Shown here piece after piece: positions 8,622 to 17,226 of a stretch of 46,725 bases of DNA. The position numbers and the translations under genes are program-made. The stretch is from Deltaproteobacteria bacterium (GTDB lineage Bacteria > Myxococcota_A > UBA9160 > UBA4427): positions 1-46,725 of the forward strand of contig NZHD01000095.1 of NCBI GenBank assembly GCA_002691205.1. Direction: 5' to 3'. The notes under the pieces were generated by a model that ran no database searches, was not told the DNA's origin, and was given only the letters and a program-made list of their open reading frames with translations. The first letter of the stretch is position 1; each line of letters begins with the position of its first letter.

Positions 8622-10109
8622 ATGGATCCAAGAACTCCGATCATTGTCGGCATCGCTCAAGCCAATCAACGCGAGAGTGAACCCGAAAAAAGAGAACCCA
8701 TTGACCTGATGCGAGATCGCGCTCAGGAAGCCGCTCAGGATGCAGGCTGCCTTAGTCTCGTTGAGCGAGCGGACACCATGGGAATCATGCAGGGCATTTG
8801 GCCCTATCCAGACCCTGGGCAACTCCTTAAAGACCGCCTCTCTAATGCAAAAGCGAGAACGCAAGTGAGACCGATTGGCGGCAATGAAGGCCAAGACCTC
8901 ATCCTCAGCTCACTCGATGACATTCAAGCGGGTCGAAGCGATGTAGTGCTGGTTTGCTCCGCCGAGACCATGCGAACACGGAGAAGTGATCAAAAAGCCG
9001 GCCGGAAGACACGGTACAGTGACGTTTCGGGAGACGGAGATATCAATCATCTTTTCTCCCGAGGCAATCCCATGCTCAGTCCTCACGAAGCGGCTGCCGG
9101 GATGGGCCCGGCCACCGTGTTCTATGCCATGATCGAGAATGCTATCCGGCACGAAAGCCGAAGCTCGTTCGCACAACACCAAGACAAGATCGCCAAACTC
9201 TGGTCATCTCTCTCCCAAGTGGCGAGCCACAATCCTCATGCGTGGGTGCGCGAACCTAAAACGTCCGAGATGATCGCCCAAAAGAATGCCACCAACCGTC
9301 CGATCACTCACCCCTATCCAAAATGGATGACCTCCAACATCGACGTGGACCAGTCCGCAGCCCTCTGGCTCACTTCGGTGGAGACGGCCCAAAGCCTTGG
9401 TATTCCTCGCGATCGATGGGTCTTTCCTTGGTCGGGGGTACGTACCCAAGATCATTGGTTCCCGAGCCAAAGGGAACACATCCACCGCTCTCCCGCCATG
9501 CGAATCGGAGGTCGTTTGGCACTCGAAATAGCCAACGTCCAGCCCGAGTCTCTAGATTGGATCGACCTCTACGCTTGCTTTCCCGCAGCCGTCCAAGTCG
9601 CTCAAACTGAAATCGGAATCTCCCCTGACCAGGTTCCCTCGGTGACTGGAGGGCTCACGTTCTTTGGAGGTCCCTTTAATAGTTTCACTCTTCATAGCGT
9701 GGCCCGCACCGTAGAACTCGCCCGCAATGAACCGAACCAAATAGGTTTCGTGAGCGGTGTCGGAGGCTACTTCACCAAGCACAGCTTCGGCGTCTACTCG
9801 GCCACTCCCCCTCAGACTCCCTACCGATTCACCTCGCCCCAATCTGAGATTGATGCCTTACCCCACCGAAACGAAGACGCTGACTTCGACGGGCGAGTCA
9901 AGATCGAAACCTATTCTATAAAATATAGAAAAGATGGATCGCCCGAGTTCACAATCGCTTCCGGCCTGACTCCAGAGGGCGCACGAACTTGGGTGCGGAG
10001 TGAAGAGCCAGGCCTCGCCGAATCTTGCGAAACCGAGGATGTCTGCGGGATGTACGCCAGTGTCTCCGCTGGACGTCTAAGATCCTTCGACGGAGTTGGC
10101 TCCACGTAG
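8622..10109 (+). CDS. Thiolase-like protein, TLP1 type, without the usual nucleophilic Cys
   Basis: This 495-residue protein has the start typical of the TLP1/SCP-x-like thiolase branch (RTPIIVGIAQ). It has a two-lobed thiolase fold and an extra C-terminal domain (about 405-490) matching the additional domain of type 1 thiolase-like proteins. Where catalytic thiolases carry the nucleophilic Cys motif, this chain reads IGGNEGQ (85-91), so classical Claisen or thiolytic chemistry is doubtful. The second-lobe motifs DLYACFPAAVQ and GGLTFFGGPFNSF are present. Members of this group are often annotated as acetyl-CoA acetyltransferase, but their real role is unclear; binding of a CoA ester is plausible. 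The ATG at 8622 is preferred because upstream in-frame codons overlap the MATE gene. The VOC gene follows after 56 bp. Confidence 0.85.
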   Translation: MDPRTPIIVGIAQANQRESEPEKREPIDLMRDRAQEAAQDAGCLSLVERADTMGIMQGIWPYPDPGQLLKDRLSNAKARTQVRPIGGNEGQDLILSSLDDIQAGRSDVVLVCSAETMRTRRSDQKAGRKTRYSDVSGDGDINHLFSRGNPMLSPHEAAAGMGPATVFYAMIENAIRHESRSSFAQHQDKIAKLWSSLSQVASHNPHAWVREPKTSEMIAQKNATNRPITHPYPKWMTSNIDVDQSAALWLTSVETAQSLGIPRDRWVFPWSGVRTQDHWFPSQREHIHRSPAMRIGGRLALEIANVQPESLDWIDLYACFPAAVQVAQTEIGISPDQVPSVTGGLTFFGGPFNSFTLHSVARTVELARNEPNQIGFVSGVGGYFTKHSFGVYSATPPQTPYRFTSPQSEIDALPHRNEDADFDGRVKIETYSIKYRKDGSPEFTIASGLTPEGARTWVRSEEPGLAESCETEDVCGMYASVSAGRLRSFDGVGST

Positions 10110-10151
10110 CCTCGCATCATCCACAGTATCGCCCTCTCTCTCGACGGGCCT

Positions 10152-10156
10152 AGGAG
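10152..10156 (+). promoter_or_regulatory. Ribosome binding site supporting a TTG start of the VOC gene
   Basis: AGGAG lies 9 nt before TTG 10166. The nearby ATG at 10159 is in another frame, so TTG is the likely start. Confidence 0.6.
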
Positions 10157-10165
10157 AAATGAACC

Positions 10166-10585
10166 TTGATCGCGATCCGCGGAATCGACCATCTTGTTTT
10201 GCGCGTCACAGATCTTGAGCAGGCCTTACACTTTTACCAAAATATCCTAGGCCTATCTGTGGAACGAGAGCTGCCGAGAGAAGTGGGGCTCGTTCAACTC
10301 CGAGCCGGAAGCGCTCTCATCGACCTCGTACCTCTGGACAGCGAACTGGGCCGAAAAGGGGGAGGCAGGCCTCAGTCGGATGGACAGAATATGGACCACT
10401 TCTGCCTCGATGTAGATCCCTTCGATGAGACCGTGATTCGTCAGCATCTCGAAGCCAACGGTATAGCCTGTGAAGAGACCTCGCTGCGTCGCTATGGAGC
10501 CCGTGGATATGGACCCTCTATCTATATTCGTGATCCTGATGGAAATACGGTTGAACTTAAAGGCCCGCCCCTAAAAACCGCCTGA
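10166..10585 (+). CDS. VOC (glyoxalase/bleomycin-resistance) family protein
   Basis: This 139-residue protein has two beta-alpha-beta-beta-beta modules of the vicinal-oxygen-chelate fold. It opens GIDHLVLRVTDLEQALHFY and ends IRDPDGNTVEL, the hallmarks of the family. Likely metal ligands are His9, His78 and Glu130. Small VOC proteins include glyoxalase I, dioxygenases, fosfomycin-resistance enzymes and epimerases; nothing here selects among them. The start is TTG with an AGGAG site. The last 15 bases overlap the 3' end of the convergent spermidine-synthase-like gene. Confidence 0.87.
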   Translation: MIAIRGIDHLVLRVTDLEQALHFYQNILGLSVERELPREVGLVQLRAGSALIDLVPLDSELGRKGGGRPQSDGQNMDHFCLDVDPFDETVIRQHLEANGIACEETSLRRYGARGYGPSIYIRDPDGNTVELKGPPLKTA

Positions 10586-13546
10586 TTGAGAGCTCAAAAG
10601 TTGCTTAGCGGACTGAAGCCCCTCTTCGCAGGCTGAAGTCAACACGCGACTTTCAAAGCACTCATCCATCAGTTCGCTGAAGCTCCCTTCGCTTCCCATC
10701 TCCATTTTTCGGACCGTGAGTTCCTCGCACGCCTCATACCCCATGGAGTCTCCTCGGCATCGACCCCAAATCTGAAGAAGCGCTTCTGGCTTAAAGGGCG
10801 CCGCGTGATGATAGAAATCAATGTACTCTTCTTGGGCCCGCTGGGCTGTTCTTAAATCCACTGGCTCATCGGACCAATCTCTCACATCAGCAAAAAGCAG
10901 AGACAACCGCTCCGCTCTCTCTAAACCTTCTCCCGAAACCGACACGCCCTTCATGTCATTGGACTCCAAGCTTCGCTTCATCCAGTCACGTGTCTGTTCG
11001 TAGATCTCTGAATCTGGATTCTCACTGATCCATTCCGCCATCAGTGTTTCGCTCAATGGACCAAGAGTTCGAAACGACTCGCGAATCATGGCCGCTCTTT
11101 CCACGTCCGGGATCGTGCCTCCATTGCGGAGTGTGTAGCCGGCCAACATCGAATTGCCTTTCGCTACTTTGGTGAGTTCAGCCCTCCCTGTAAAAGGCAG
11201 TCGGCCCATATCCCCACGAAAAAAAGCTCGACCCGCTTGGTCATTTAACAAAGGATGATAGAGCGTATGAATCGAACCCTTGAGATCCGCCTCGTGAAGA
11301 ACACCCACCGGAACCACCTCGTGGGCCAAAAGCTCAGGAAAAGTCTCGATCTCAAAACGCCCTAAGGCTTCTTGATAGTCGGTTTCAAAACTTCTCGCCT
11401 CAAGACGGTAATGATCAATCGCTGCGCCGGGCTTATCCAAACCCAATAAAAGCAAATCTTGATGGCCCGCGGACCAAATCGCGACAGCATCAAAGACATC
11501 AACATACGTTCTCAAAACAAGCGCAACCGTCTCATCATCGGTCTCATACTGGTGGAACCACTGCGCATAAACGCCTCCCTCCGACAGTCGACTCTTTGCC
11601 ACTTCGAGGAACTCACGACTGAAGAGCATTTCGACGCCAGTCACCCAAGGATTGCTTGGCTCGGAGACGATGACGTCAAACTTTTGGTCCGATCGCATTA
11701 ACGCCCTATAGGCATCGCTCTCAATCACACGAATTTTAGGGTTTTGAGTTGCGTTTACACTCGCAAAATCAAAAAGAGGGGCCGCCTCCATGACGCCAGG
11801 AGAGATCTCGGCTACCTCGACCACTTTCATGGAGCTCAAAGCCGCTAACTCGCCGGCGGTCATCCCCGTCCCCCAGCCAATCACAAAAGCTCGCTCTGCC
11901 TTGTCGGCGAGCATCGCGGGCAGAATCGCGGCCAAGCCCATGGTCATCCGATCGAAAAATGTATTGCCATCATTTTTACCGTTATTGATAATCGAAATCG
12001 CTCGGTCACCGAAGGGCGTCTTGTTCTCGCTTACCATCACACTATTAATGGGGTCGTCCGTCGCAAAGAGAATCGGCAAGTTCACGCGCTCCGGATGCAG
12101 AGCCGCAAAAGCCTCCGGCCCAGCGAAAGTACCGGCAATAGGCTGTCGGCTCCGAAAGAGACCCATGTGAATCTTGGCTGGATTCCAAGAAGAGATGAGC
12201 AAAAGTCCAGCCAGCATGGGCAGAACGAGAACAGCCGTCGCCATATGCCATCGATAAATGCGAATGGTCAACAAAAGGGCCGCAGCCAACAAAGAAGCGA
12301 CGGCGACCAAATAAACTTGATCCAAGTCAATCCAGAACAGCAGAACGTAGCCGCCCAACAGAGCGCCCAACAACGAGCCCACCGTGTTCCAGCTGTACAA
12401 GTTGCCAGCCACATCGCCAAGATGCCCCACTTCGCGGCGCATCTGATGGAAGAGCAACGGCAACGAAGCGCCGGAGAAGATGACTGGCAGGCCCACTACG
12501 GCCAACACCATCAAAAAACCAAGCAAGTAGTAAAAGCCGAAGGCCGCGCTTTCATCCCGAAAAAGAGCCCGGAGATAATGAACCCAATAGGGGGCGTCTT
12601 CCAGGAAGGTGTAGAGGCCGAGCAGGAACAACGCCAAGGCCCACTGATTGAGCACGATTAAAACACGTGGAATCTGTGTCAAAGCCGAAACGATAAAACT
12701 GCCTAAAGCGATACATAAAACAAAAACCGCCACGACCATTGAAAACGTAAACTGTGAAGAACCAAACGAGAGACCGGCGAGCCGAATAATGGTGGTTTGG
12801 AGCGCCATCATCGCGAAGCCTGTCAGAAGCGCCACCAGCGAATAGATAAAGAAATTCTCGGCGGCCGAAGGCGATCCGTCGCTCTCCTCTGGATCAAATG
12901 AAACCACGGCCCGGCCGCGCCAGCCGATCACTAAGAATATCCCACCGGCCACGAGATTAATCACACCCATCGTGAGCATCACATTCACTAAGCCTAGGCG
13001 AGGCACCAGATAGAAACCGGCGGCCAGCGCTCCTGCGAAGGCCCCCGCTGTGTTGAAGGCATACACAAAGGCGTGAAAACGAGTCGCGTCCTCGAGGCTC
13101 CGCGATAGAGCCTGAGTCAGCATGGGAATCGTCCCCCCCATGAGAACCGAAGCGGGGCCGATCAGTAAAGCGGCGAGGCCCACGTCAATGACGAAGCCCA
13201 CCCCGCCCGCTCCATGGGGCAAGGCATACGACAGACTTTGGACGAGCCCGAAAAGCCAGGGGAACAGTATGACGTAAACACCAATACTGCCTTCCAGAAG
13301 TCCGTAGGCAAAAAGCAATCGAGGCGGGGTTCCCGCTTTCGCAGCGCTCTCAACGATTTGACGGGTCACCCGACCGAAGAGCCAATAGCCCACCGAAAGC
13401 CCACCCAAGAAAATGCCGAGGACTGCGGAGGTGGCCTCGCTGTGGGACCCCAACAACGTGGCGAGATACCTCTGCCACGCGATCTCATAAACTAAACCGC
13501 TGAAGCCAGTCATCAGCGTAAGCAGAAGAGCGATGGCGCGTATCAT
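10571..13546 (-). CDS. Membrane-bound fused MFS-like/spermidine-synthase-like protein
   Basis: This 991-residue protein has three parts. Residues 1 to about 470 hold a dozen or more TM helices, beginning IRAIALLLTLMTGFSGLVYE, as in other fused MFS/spermidine synthase proteins. About 490-750 is a spermidine-synthase-like Rossmann domain with the SAM-binding loop VIGWGTGMTAGEL, then VEVAEISPGVMEAA, VIESDAYRALM and VIVSEPSNPWVTG. The catalytic Asp of true aminopropyltransferases falls where this protein reads SEPSNPW, so polyamine synthesis is unlikely. About 780-991 is a soluble, acidic, Cys-containing extension I do not recognise. The ATG at 13546 has GGAG about 9 nt upstream. It is divergent from argG; its 3' end overlaps the VOC gene by 15 bp. 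Confidence 0.82.
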   Translation of the reverse strand: MIRAIALLLTLMTGFSGLVYEIAWQRYLATLLGSHSEATSAVLGIFLGGLSVGYWLFGRVTRQIVESAAKAGTPPRLLFAYGLLEGSIGVYVILFPWLFGLVQSLSYALPHGAGGVGFVIDVGLAALLIGPASVLMGGTIPMLTQALSRSLEDATRFHAFVYAFNTAGAFAGALAAGFYLVPRLGLVNVMLTMGVINLVAGGIFLVIGWRGRAVVSFDPEESDGSPSAAENFFIYSLVALLTGFAMMALQTTIIRLAGLSFGSSQFTFSMVVAVFVLCIALGSFIVSALTQIPRVLIVLNQWALALFLLGLYTFLEDAPYWVHYLRALFRDESAAFGFYYLLGFLMVLAVVGLPVIFSGASLPLLFHQMRREVGHLGDVAGNLYSWNTVGSLLGALLGGYVLLFWIDLDQVYLVAVASLLAAALLLTIRIYRWHMATAVLVLPMLAGLLLISSWNPAKIHMGLFRSRQPIAGTFAGPEAFAALHPERVNLPILFATDDPINSVMVSENKTPFGDRAISIINNGKNDGNTFFDRMTMGLAAILPAMLADKAERAFVIGWGTGMTAGELAALSSMKVVEVAEISPGVMEAAPLFDFASVNATQNPKIRVIESDAYRALMRSDQKFDVIVSEPSNPWVTGVEMLFSREFLEVAKSRLSEGGVYAQWFHQYETDDETVALVLRTYVDVFDAVAIWSAGHQDLLLLGLDKPGAAIDHYRLEARSFETDYQEALGRFEIETFPELLAHEVVPVGVLHEADLKGSIHTLYHPLLNDQAGRAFFRGDMGRLPFTGRAELTKVAKGNSMLAGYTLRNGGTIPDVERAAMIRESFRTLGPLSETLMAEWISENPDSEIYEQTRDWMKRSLESNDMKGVSVSGEGLERAERLSLLFADVRDWSDEPVDLRTAQRAQEEYIDFYHHAAPFKPEALLQIWGRCRGDSMGYEACEELTVRKMEMGSEGSFSELMDECFESRVLTSACEEGLQSAKQLLSSQSGGF

Positions 13547-13610
13547 TCGGGCTTGCTCCAGCGGCTCTCAGCTCGACGACTGGAGCTCTGTTGTCCGTTG
13601 CTTTCCCCAC

Positions 13611-13628
13611 CCTGAGAGCCTTCTCAGG
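13611..13628. promoter_or_regulatory. Perfect inverted repeat between the spermidine-synthase-like gene and argG
   Basis: CCTGAGA-GCCT-TCTCAGG has 7-bp arms and a 4-bp centre. It sits in the divergent intergenic region, 65 bp from one start codon and about 83 bp from argG. It could be an operator or a leader hairpin; which is not known. Confidence 0.4.
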
Positions 13629-13710
13629 ATCACCCCATCATACCTCAAATCGATCCAACAAGACCTCCAAGCAATCACCGTATTCATTCCTCTGCGCTAT
13701 GGTCCTCGCC

Positions 13711-14946
13711 ATGCGAATTAGTGAACTCAAAGGTCGAAAAATTGGAATCTGTGTGTCGGGCGGCCTCGACAGCAAAACCGTGACAACCCGTATGCTACGC
13801 GAAGGACTTGACGTCGTCGGCTTTACGGCCAACCTCGCTCAACCCGACGAGGAAGACATCGCGGATATTCGCACCAAGATGGCCCCCACGGGCGCCGAGA
13901 CCGTCATCGTTGACCTTCGAAAAGAAATGGCCGAGGGCTGCTTTCTCGTCCTGAAATCCCTCGCCACCTACGACGGCGGGTATTGGAACACCACCGGACT
14001 CGCGCGAGCCATTACCGTACGAGGCCTTCTCGGACCCATGCAAGAACACAATTGCACCGTGCTTGCGCATGGAGCGACGGGGCGAGGAAACGATCAAGTA
14101 CGCTTTGAGCGCTACACGAACGTGTTAGCCCCAAACATGACCGTTTATGCCCCATGGCGTGACCCCGATCTGCTTGAAAAATTTCCCGGTCGAAAAGAAA
14201 TGGCCGCCTACCTGCGTGAGCAAGGCATCGAGGCCGAAGAAGGGCCAAGAAAGCGCTATTCCACAGACGCCAACCTCGCTGGACTCTCTCATGAAGCCGA
14301 AGACCTTGAATCCCTTGAAACCCCGGCTCTCATCGTGGACCCCATTATGGGTGTGTGGCCTCAAGAGGCTCCCGACCAAATCGAAACGGTGACTCTGCGG
14401 TTTGAAAAAGGCCGCCCCACCGCCGTGAATGGGCAAACCCTTGAGCCCCTTGACCTCATGCTTGAGGCCAATGCCGTCGGGGGTCGCAATGGAATCTGGA
14501 TGCGAAATGCCCTTGAAAACCGAATCATCGGAACCAAGAGCCGAGGCGTCTACGAAGCGCCAGGTATGGAGATTTTAGGCTACGGACTTCGTTGCGTATA
14601 TCAGGCCGTGTTAGACCGTAGGGCGACAGCGCTCTTCTCCGACCTTTCACGCTTGATTTCTGATCAGATCTACGATGGACGCCTCTTCGATCCCAGCACG
14701 CAAGCCGCTCTCGCCGCCATCGACGTAATGGCCGAGGCGGCGACGGCCACGGTGGAAATCGGCCTCTATAAAGGCAACCTGTACTTTCAGAAGCTGACGG
14801 ATTGCCCAGCCTCCCTTTATAACGAAGAAGATGCATCCATGGAGGCCAGCGAAGGTCTTAACCCTGTCAGCTCACAAGGATACGTCGAAGTCCAATCCGT
14901 GGAGGCTCTCAGCTTGGCCAAAGCGGGCCAGATCAGCCGTGACTGA
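13711..14946 (+). CDS. argG: Argininosuccinate synthase
   Basis: This enzyme joins citrulline and aspartate with ATP to form argininosuccinate in arginine synthesis. The 411-residue chain follows the long, E. coli-like ArgG type. It has the ATP-binding loop SGGLDS at 16-21, TANLAQPDEED, GATGRGNDQVRFERY (citrulline/aspartate site), the KRYSTDANL segment, DPIMGVW, EANAVGGRNGIW and ENRIIGTKSRGVYEAPG. The P-loop has Ser where SGGLDT is usual. The start is the ATG at 13711 (MRISELKGRK) or the in-frame ATG at 13699; neither has a clear ribosome site. No other arginine gene is nearby. The protein runs to RD with no C-terminal extension. Confidence 0.92.
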   Translation: MRISELKGRKIGICVSGGLDSKTVTTRMLREGLDVVGFTANLAQPDEEDIADIRTKMAPTGAETVIVDLRKEMAEGCFLVLKSLATYDGGYWNTTGLARAITVRGLLGPMQEHNCTVLAHGATGRGNDQVRFERYTNVLAPNMTVYAPWRDPDLLEKFPGRKEMAAYLREQGIEAEEGPRKRYSTDANLAGLSHEAEDLESLETPALIVDPIMGVWPQEAPDQIETVTLRFEKGRPTAVNGQTLEPLDLMLEANAVGGRNGIWMRNALENRIIGTKSRGVYEAPGMEILGYGLRCVYQAVLDRRATALFSDLSRLISDQIYDGRLFDPSTQAALAAIDVMAEAATATVEIGLYKGNLYFQKLTDCPASLYNEEDASMEASEGLNPVSSQGYVEVQSVEALSLAKAGQISRD

Positions 14947-15017
14947 TGCGTTTCAGCGAGTCCCCTGTCAGGCCTTTTGATCAGCGCCCCTCTTAACCGA
15001 ATCGAATCGCATGGCTC

Positions 15018-15917
15018 TCAGAGCATCTGCTGCTCGGCCCTGATCTTCAAGACAGCCGAAACATTTTTCCGAGCGGCGGCCAACTCAACCGCCTGCTCAT
15101 AGAGTTCGAAAGCCTCTTCGGGCTGGCCTTTTTGACCCGCAATCCGCGCCAAGTGCCAAACCGCCATGAAGCTGCGCGGATCAAGTTCAAGAGCCCGCTG
15201 GAGGGTCACTTCAGCCTCTTCGGTTTCGCCCAGTTCATAGAGGCTTCGCCCTAAGTTCAGCCAGGCCAACCGGGCTTTGGGTCTTTGACTTATGGCCTTT
15301 TTAAAGACGGCGGTGGCTTTCTCAAATTGCTTCTGATCCATAAGGGCAATCCCAAGGTTGACCCGCATGGAAACATTCTCAGGCGTGATCTCCAGAGCCC
15401 TTTCGTAATGCTTCAGCACGTCTGAATGACGATCCTCAATCGCGGCGAACCGAGCCAATGTTCTGTGTGCCTGAGCGGCGAGCGGGACCGGCAAAGCGCC
15501 GAGCCGGTCTAGCCGAGCTAAAGCCGATGCCCGCTTATCGAGTCGAAACTCCACGGTCGCTAGGGCGATTTCGGCTTCGATAAAGTCCGGACGAAAAACC
15601 AGGGCTTTTTCAAATTCCACACGAGCCCGCTCAAAATCGCCTTCCGCCCCCAAAGCACGTCCAGTCCAGTAAAAAGCATCGGCGTCCGCGCCTTGATCCG
15701 GCGCATCTTGAACCTGCTCCTCTAACACGACGCCACTCTCACCCTCAAACGTCGTGGGTTCTGAGGCCGCGACACCCTTTGCTCCGAAAATCGAAAACCC
15801 ACCCACCAATGCCCCACACAAGCAAAGCTGGGCCCACCGTGTCGAAGGAAGTACTGCGCCCCTTCTGGAGAGACCCACTGCCCCGTTAGGAAAATCGGTT
15901 GGTGAATAAACTGTCAT
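15018..15917 (-). CDS. Exported TPR-repeat protein
   Basis: The protein has about 299 residues from the ATG at 15917. An N-terminal hydrophobic segment (WAQLCLCGALVGGFSIFGA) suggests a signal peptide or membrane anchor. A tandem series of tetratricopeptide helices follows, with typical pairs such as GEDFERARVEFEKAL-like, HYERALEITPENVSMRVNLG, FKKAISQRPKARLAWLNLG and LQRALELDPRSFMAVWHLA. TPR arrays are protein-interaction scaffolds; no catalytic part is seen. The start is uncertain: GTG at 16049 would add 44 residues and the ATG lacks a ribosome site. It is convergent with argG (71-bp gap). In an organism with PEP-CTERM proteins, a TPR protein such as PrsT would be expected in the exosortase locus, but this one is too short and isolated to assign. 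Confidence 0.75.
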   Translation of the reverse strand: MTVYSPTDFPNGAVGLSRRGAVLPSTRWAQLCLCGALVGGFSIFGAKGVAASEPTTFEGESGVVLEEQVQDAPDQGADADAFYWTGRALGAEGDFERARVEFEKALVFRPDFIEAEIALATVEFRLDKRASALARLDRLGALPVPLAAQAHRTLARFAAIEDRHSDVLKHYERALEITPENVSMRVNLGIALMDQKQFEKATAVFKKAISQRPKARLAWLNLGRSLYELGETEEAEVTLQRALELDPRSFMAVWHLARIAGQKGQPEEAFELYEQAVELAAARKNVSAVLKIRAEQQML

Positions 15918-16355
15918 AGAATCACTGAGTGTAGAAGAAGGACGATCAAGAGACCCTCCCGTGCGATGGGTCGGAGCGAAAAAGCCCTCTTCTTCCAAGC
16001 CATCCGAATAAAAAGCCAAAACGGGCCCCTGTGCATACGATGCACGCACCTTATAACAACCTTCTCCTATGCTCTCTCCGTGAGTCCCTGCGGGTTACGT
16101 ACAGAGAGAGCCAAACCTCGATGGCCTGGAGGCCCCCGGTCCTTCCCGCGTGTAATCTGGCCCCCTTCCTCAAACCCCCGCAGACATCCCGGAGGCCCTG
16201 CAGAGGCTTTTTCTGAAGTGACGCCGAATCCTTTCAATTCGAACCTAGACACTCCCCCGCGAGGAAATTTGATTCTTTCGGCTTACTTCGACTCGTATCT
16301 TAAAAACTAGGTTTTTTTTTGACACCTCCGTGAACCCGAGGCCACTTACACCCAA

Positions 16356-16361
16356 TATAAA
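16356..16361 (+). promoter_or_regulatory. Candidate -10 hexamer of the first PEP-CTERM gene
   Basis: TATAAA lies 10 bp before the AGGAGG site. The only good -35-like hexamer (TTGACA at 16319-16324) is 31 bp upstream, too far for a normal sigma-70 pair. The assignment is weak. Confidence 0.22.
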
Positions 16362-16370
16362 CCATGCTTC

Positions 16371-16376
16371 AGGAGG
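16371..16376 (+). promoter_or_regulatory. Ribosome binding site of the first PEP-CTERM gene
   Basis: AGGAGG with an 8-nt spacer to the ATG at 16385. It excludes the ATG at 16364, which lies upstream of it. Confidence 0.85.
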
Positions 16377-16384
16377 CAATAACA

Positions 16385-17011
16385 ATGCGGACCATCGTTC
16401 GTTCAACCACGCTCTCGCTGCTGCTTGCTCTAGGACTCTTGGTCTTCGGAGCGGCCTCCGCGAGTGCATTTTCGACAAGTATGACCAACAGCTGGGGCGG
16501 CGGCGTAGCCTCGGTGGGTGACACGTTGACAGTGACAGTTTCGTTTGACACTGACGGCGCAGGTGACGTCTCACTTCTTTCTGTGAGTGTTCTTTTTGAT
16601 GATGCCATCATGTCCTACGACGGCGGAACGTCCGCCACCTACGCGCTGTACACCGGAGGCAAGGGAGCTACGTATCTGAAGCCGGCCACCACGAACAACA
16701 CGCTTCGTGTGGGAACCAGCAACCAGATCCTCATGGACTGGCAGAACAACATCCTTCCGGGTGGCGCAGCGGCTTCGGGCAACTTCCAAATGAGCGTTCT
16801 GAGCTTCACGGTTCAGGCTCTCGGTGACGGACAGGCTGATTTCACAATTAGCGCGGATTCGCCGGGCAACACTTTGTTCCTGGGCGACGAAACCTTTGCG
16901 ACCAACAACGTGTCGGGTAGCTTTGCTGTGATCACTCCTGAGCCGACCACCGCGCTTTTGGTAGGTATGGGACTCGTCGGTCTTGGCGTAGCCGGTCGAC
17001 GACGGGAATAA
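16385..17011 (+). CDS. PEP-CTERM sorted, cohesin-like surface protein
   Basis: This 208-residue protein has a signal peptide (1-28, ending ASASA), a beta-rich middle and a C-terminal sorting tail. The tail starts at residue 185 with PEPTTALL, has a hydrophobic helix and ends in RRRE. This is the PEP-CTERM signal recognised by exosortases, so the protein should be cleaved and released to or displayed at the cell surface. The middle begins VGDTLTVTVSFDTDG and has LLSVSVLFDDAIMSYDGG and LSFTVQALGDGQADFTI, resembling a cohesin-type domain. An AGGAGG site fixes the start. A strong hairpin follows downstream. No exosortase is encoded in the window. Function beyond surface location is unknown. Confidence 0.88.
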   Translation: MRTIVRSTTLSLLLALGLLVFGAASASAFSTSMTNSWGGGVASVGDTLTVTVSFDTDGAGDVSLLSVSVLFDDAIMSYDGGTSATYALYTGGKGATYLKPATTNNTLRVGTSNQILMDWQNNILPGGAAASGNFQMSVLSFTVQALGDGQADFTISADSPGNTLFLGDETFATNNVSGSFAVITPEPTTALLVGMGLVGLGVAGRRRE

Positions 17012-17164
17012 AGTCGGGGTCGGATGGCTTTCATCTGACTTCAACAAGTAAGAAACCAAGATACCGCGTTTGAGAACCACCCTAACTTGAAAGTCTCGAC
17101 TGTCTGTTAGGTTCGTGTCCCTCCCGATACGAAATCAAAATGCGGCTTGGTGCTCGAATGAGAT

Positions 17165-17226
17165 AGCGCCACCGAGGAGCTGGACTGGAAACAGCCTAGT
17201 TCTCTCGGTGGCGCTTCTTTCGTTTT
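17165..17226 (+). terminator. Long GC-rich hairpin followed by T-rich tail
   Basis: AGCGCCACCGAG (17165-17176) pairs perfectly with CTCGGTGGCGCT (17204-17215), giving a 12-bp stem. The 27-nt loop itself contains CTG-GAAA-CAG. The tail TCTTTCGTTTTT follows. It sits 154 nt after the PEP-CTERM stop, so it is either a distant intrinsic terminator or the end of a small structured transcript. Confidence 0.7.

Larger units (their letters stand above)
15918..16384. other. Intergenic region between TPR gene and first PEP-CTERM gene
   Basis: This is the divergent upstream region of both genes; the left part may code for a TPR N-terminal extension. It contains an inverted repeat GTGCAT-ACG-ATGCAC (16031-16045), nine T residues running into a TTGACA hexamer (16319-16324), a TATAAA hexamer (16356-16361) and the AGGAGG ribosome site. 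No other gene is supported. Confidence 0.5.

Noticed and set aside
15966..16310. 114-codon open frame on the plus strand over the TPR upstream region
   Set aside because: It overlaps the TPR start in the opposite sense, has a Pro/Arg-rich random composition and no ribosome site.
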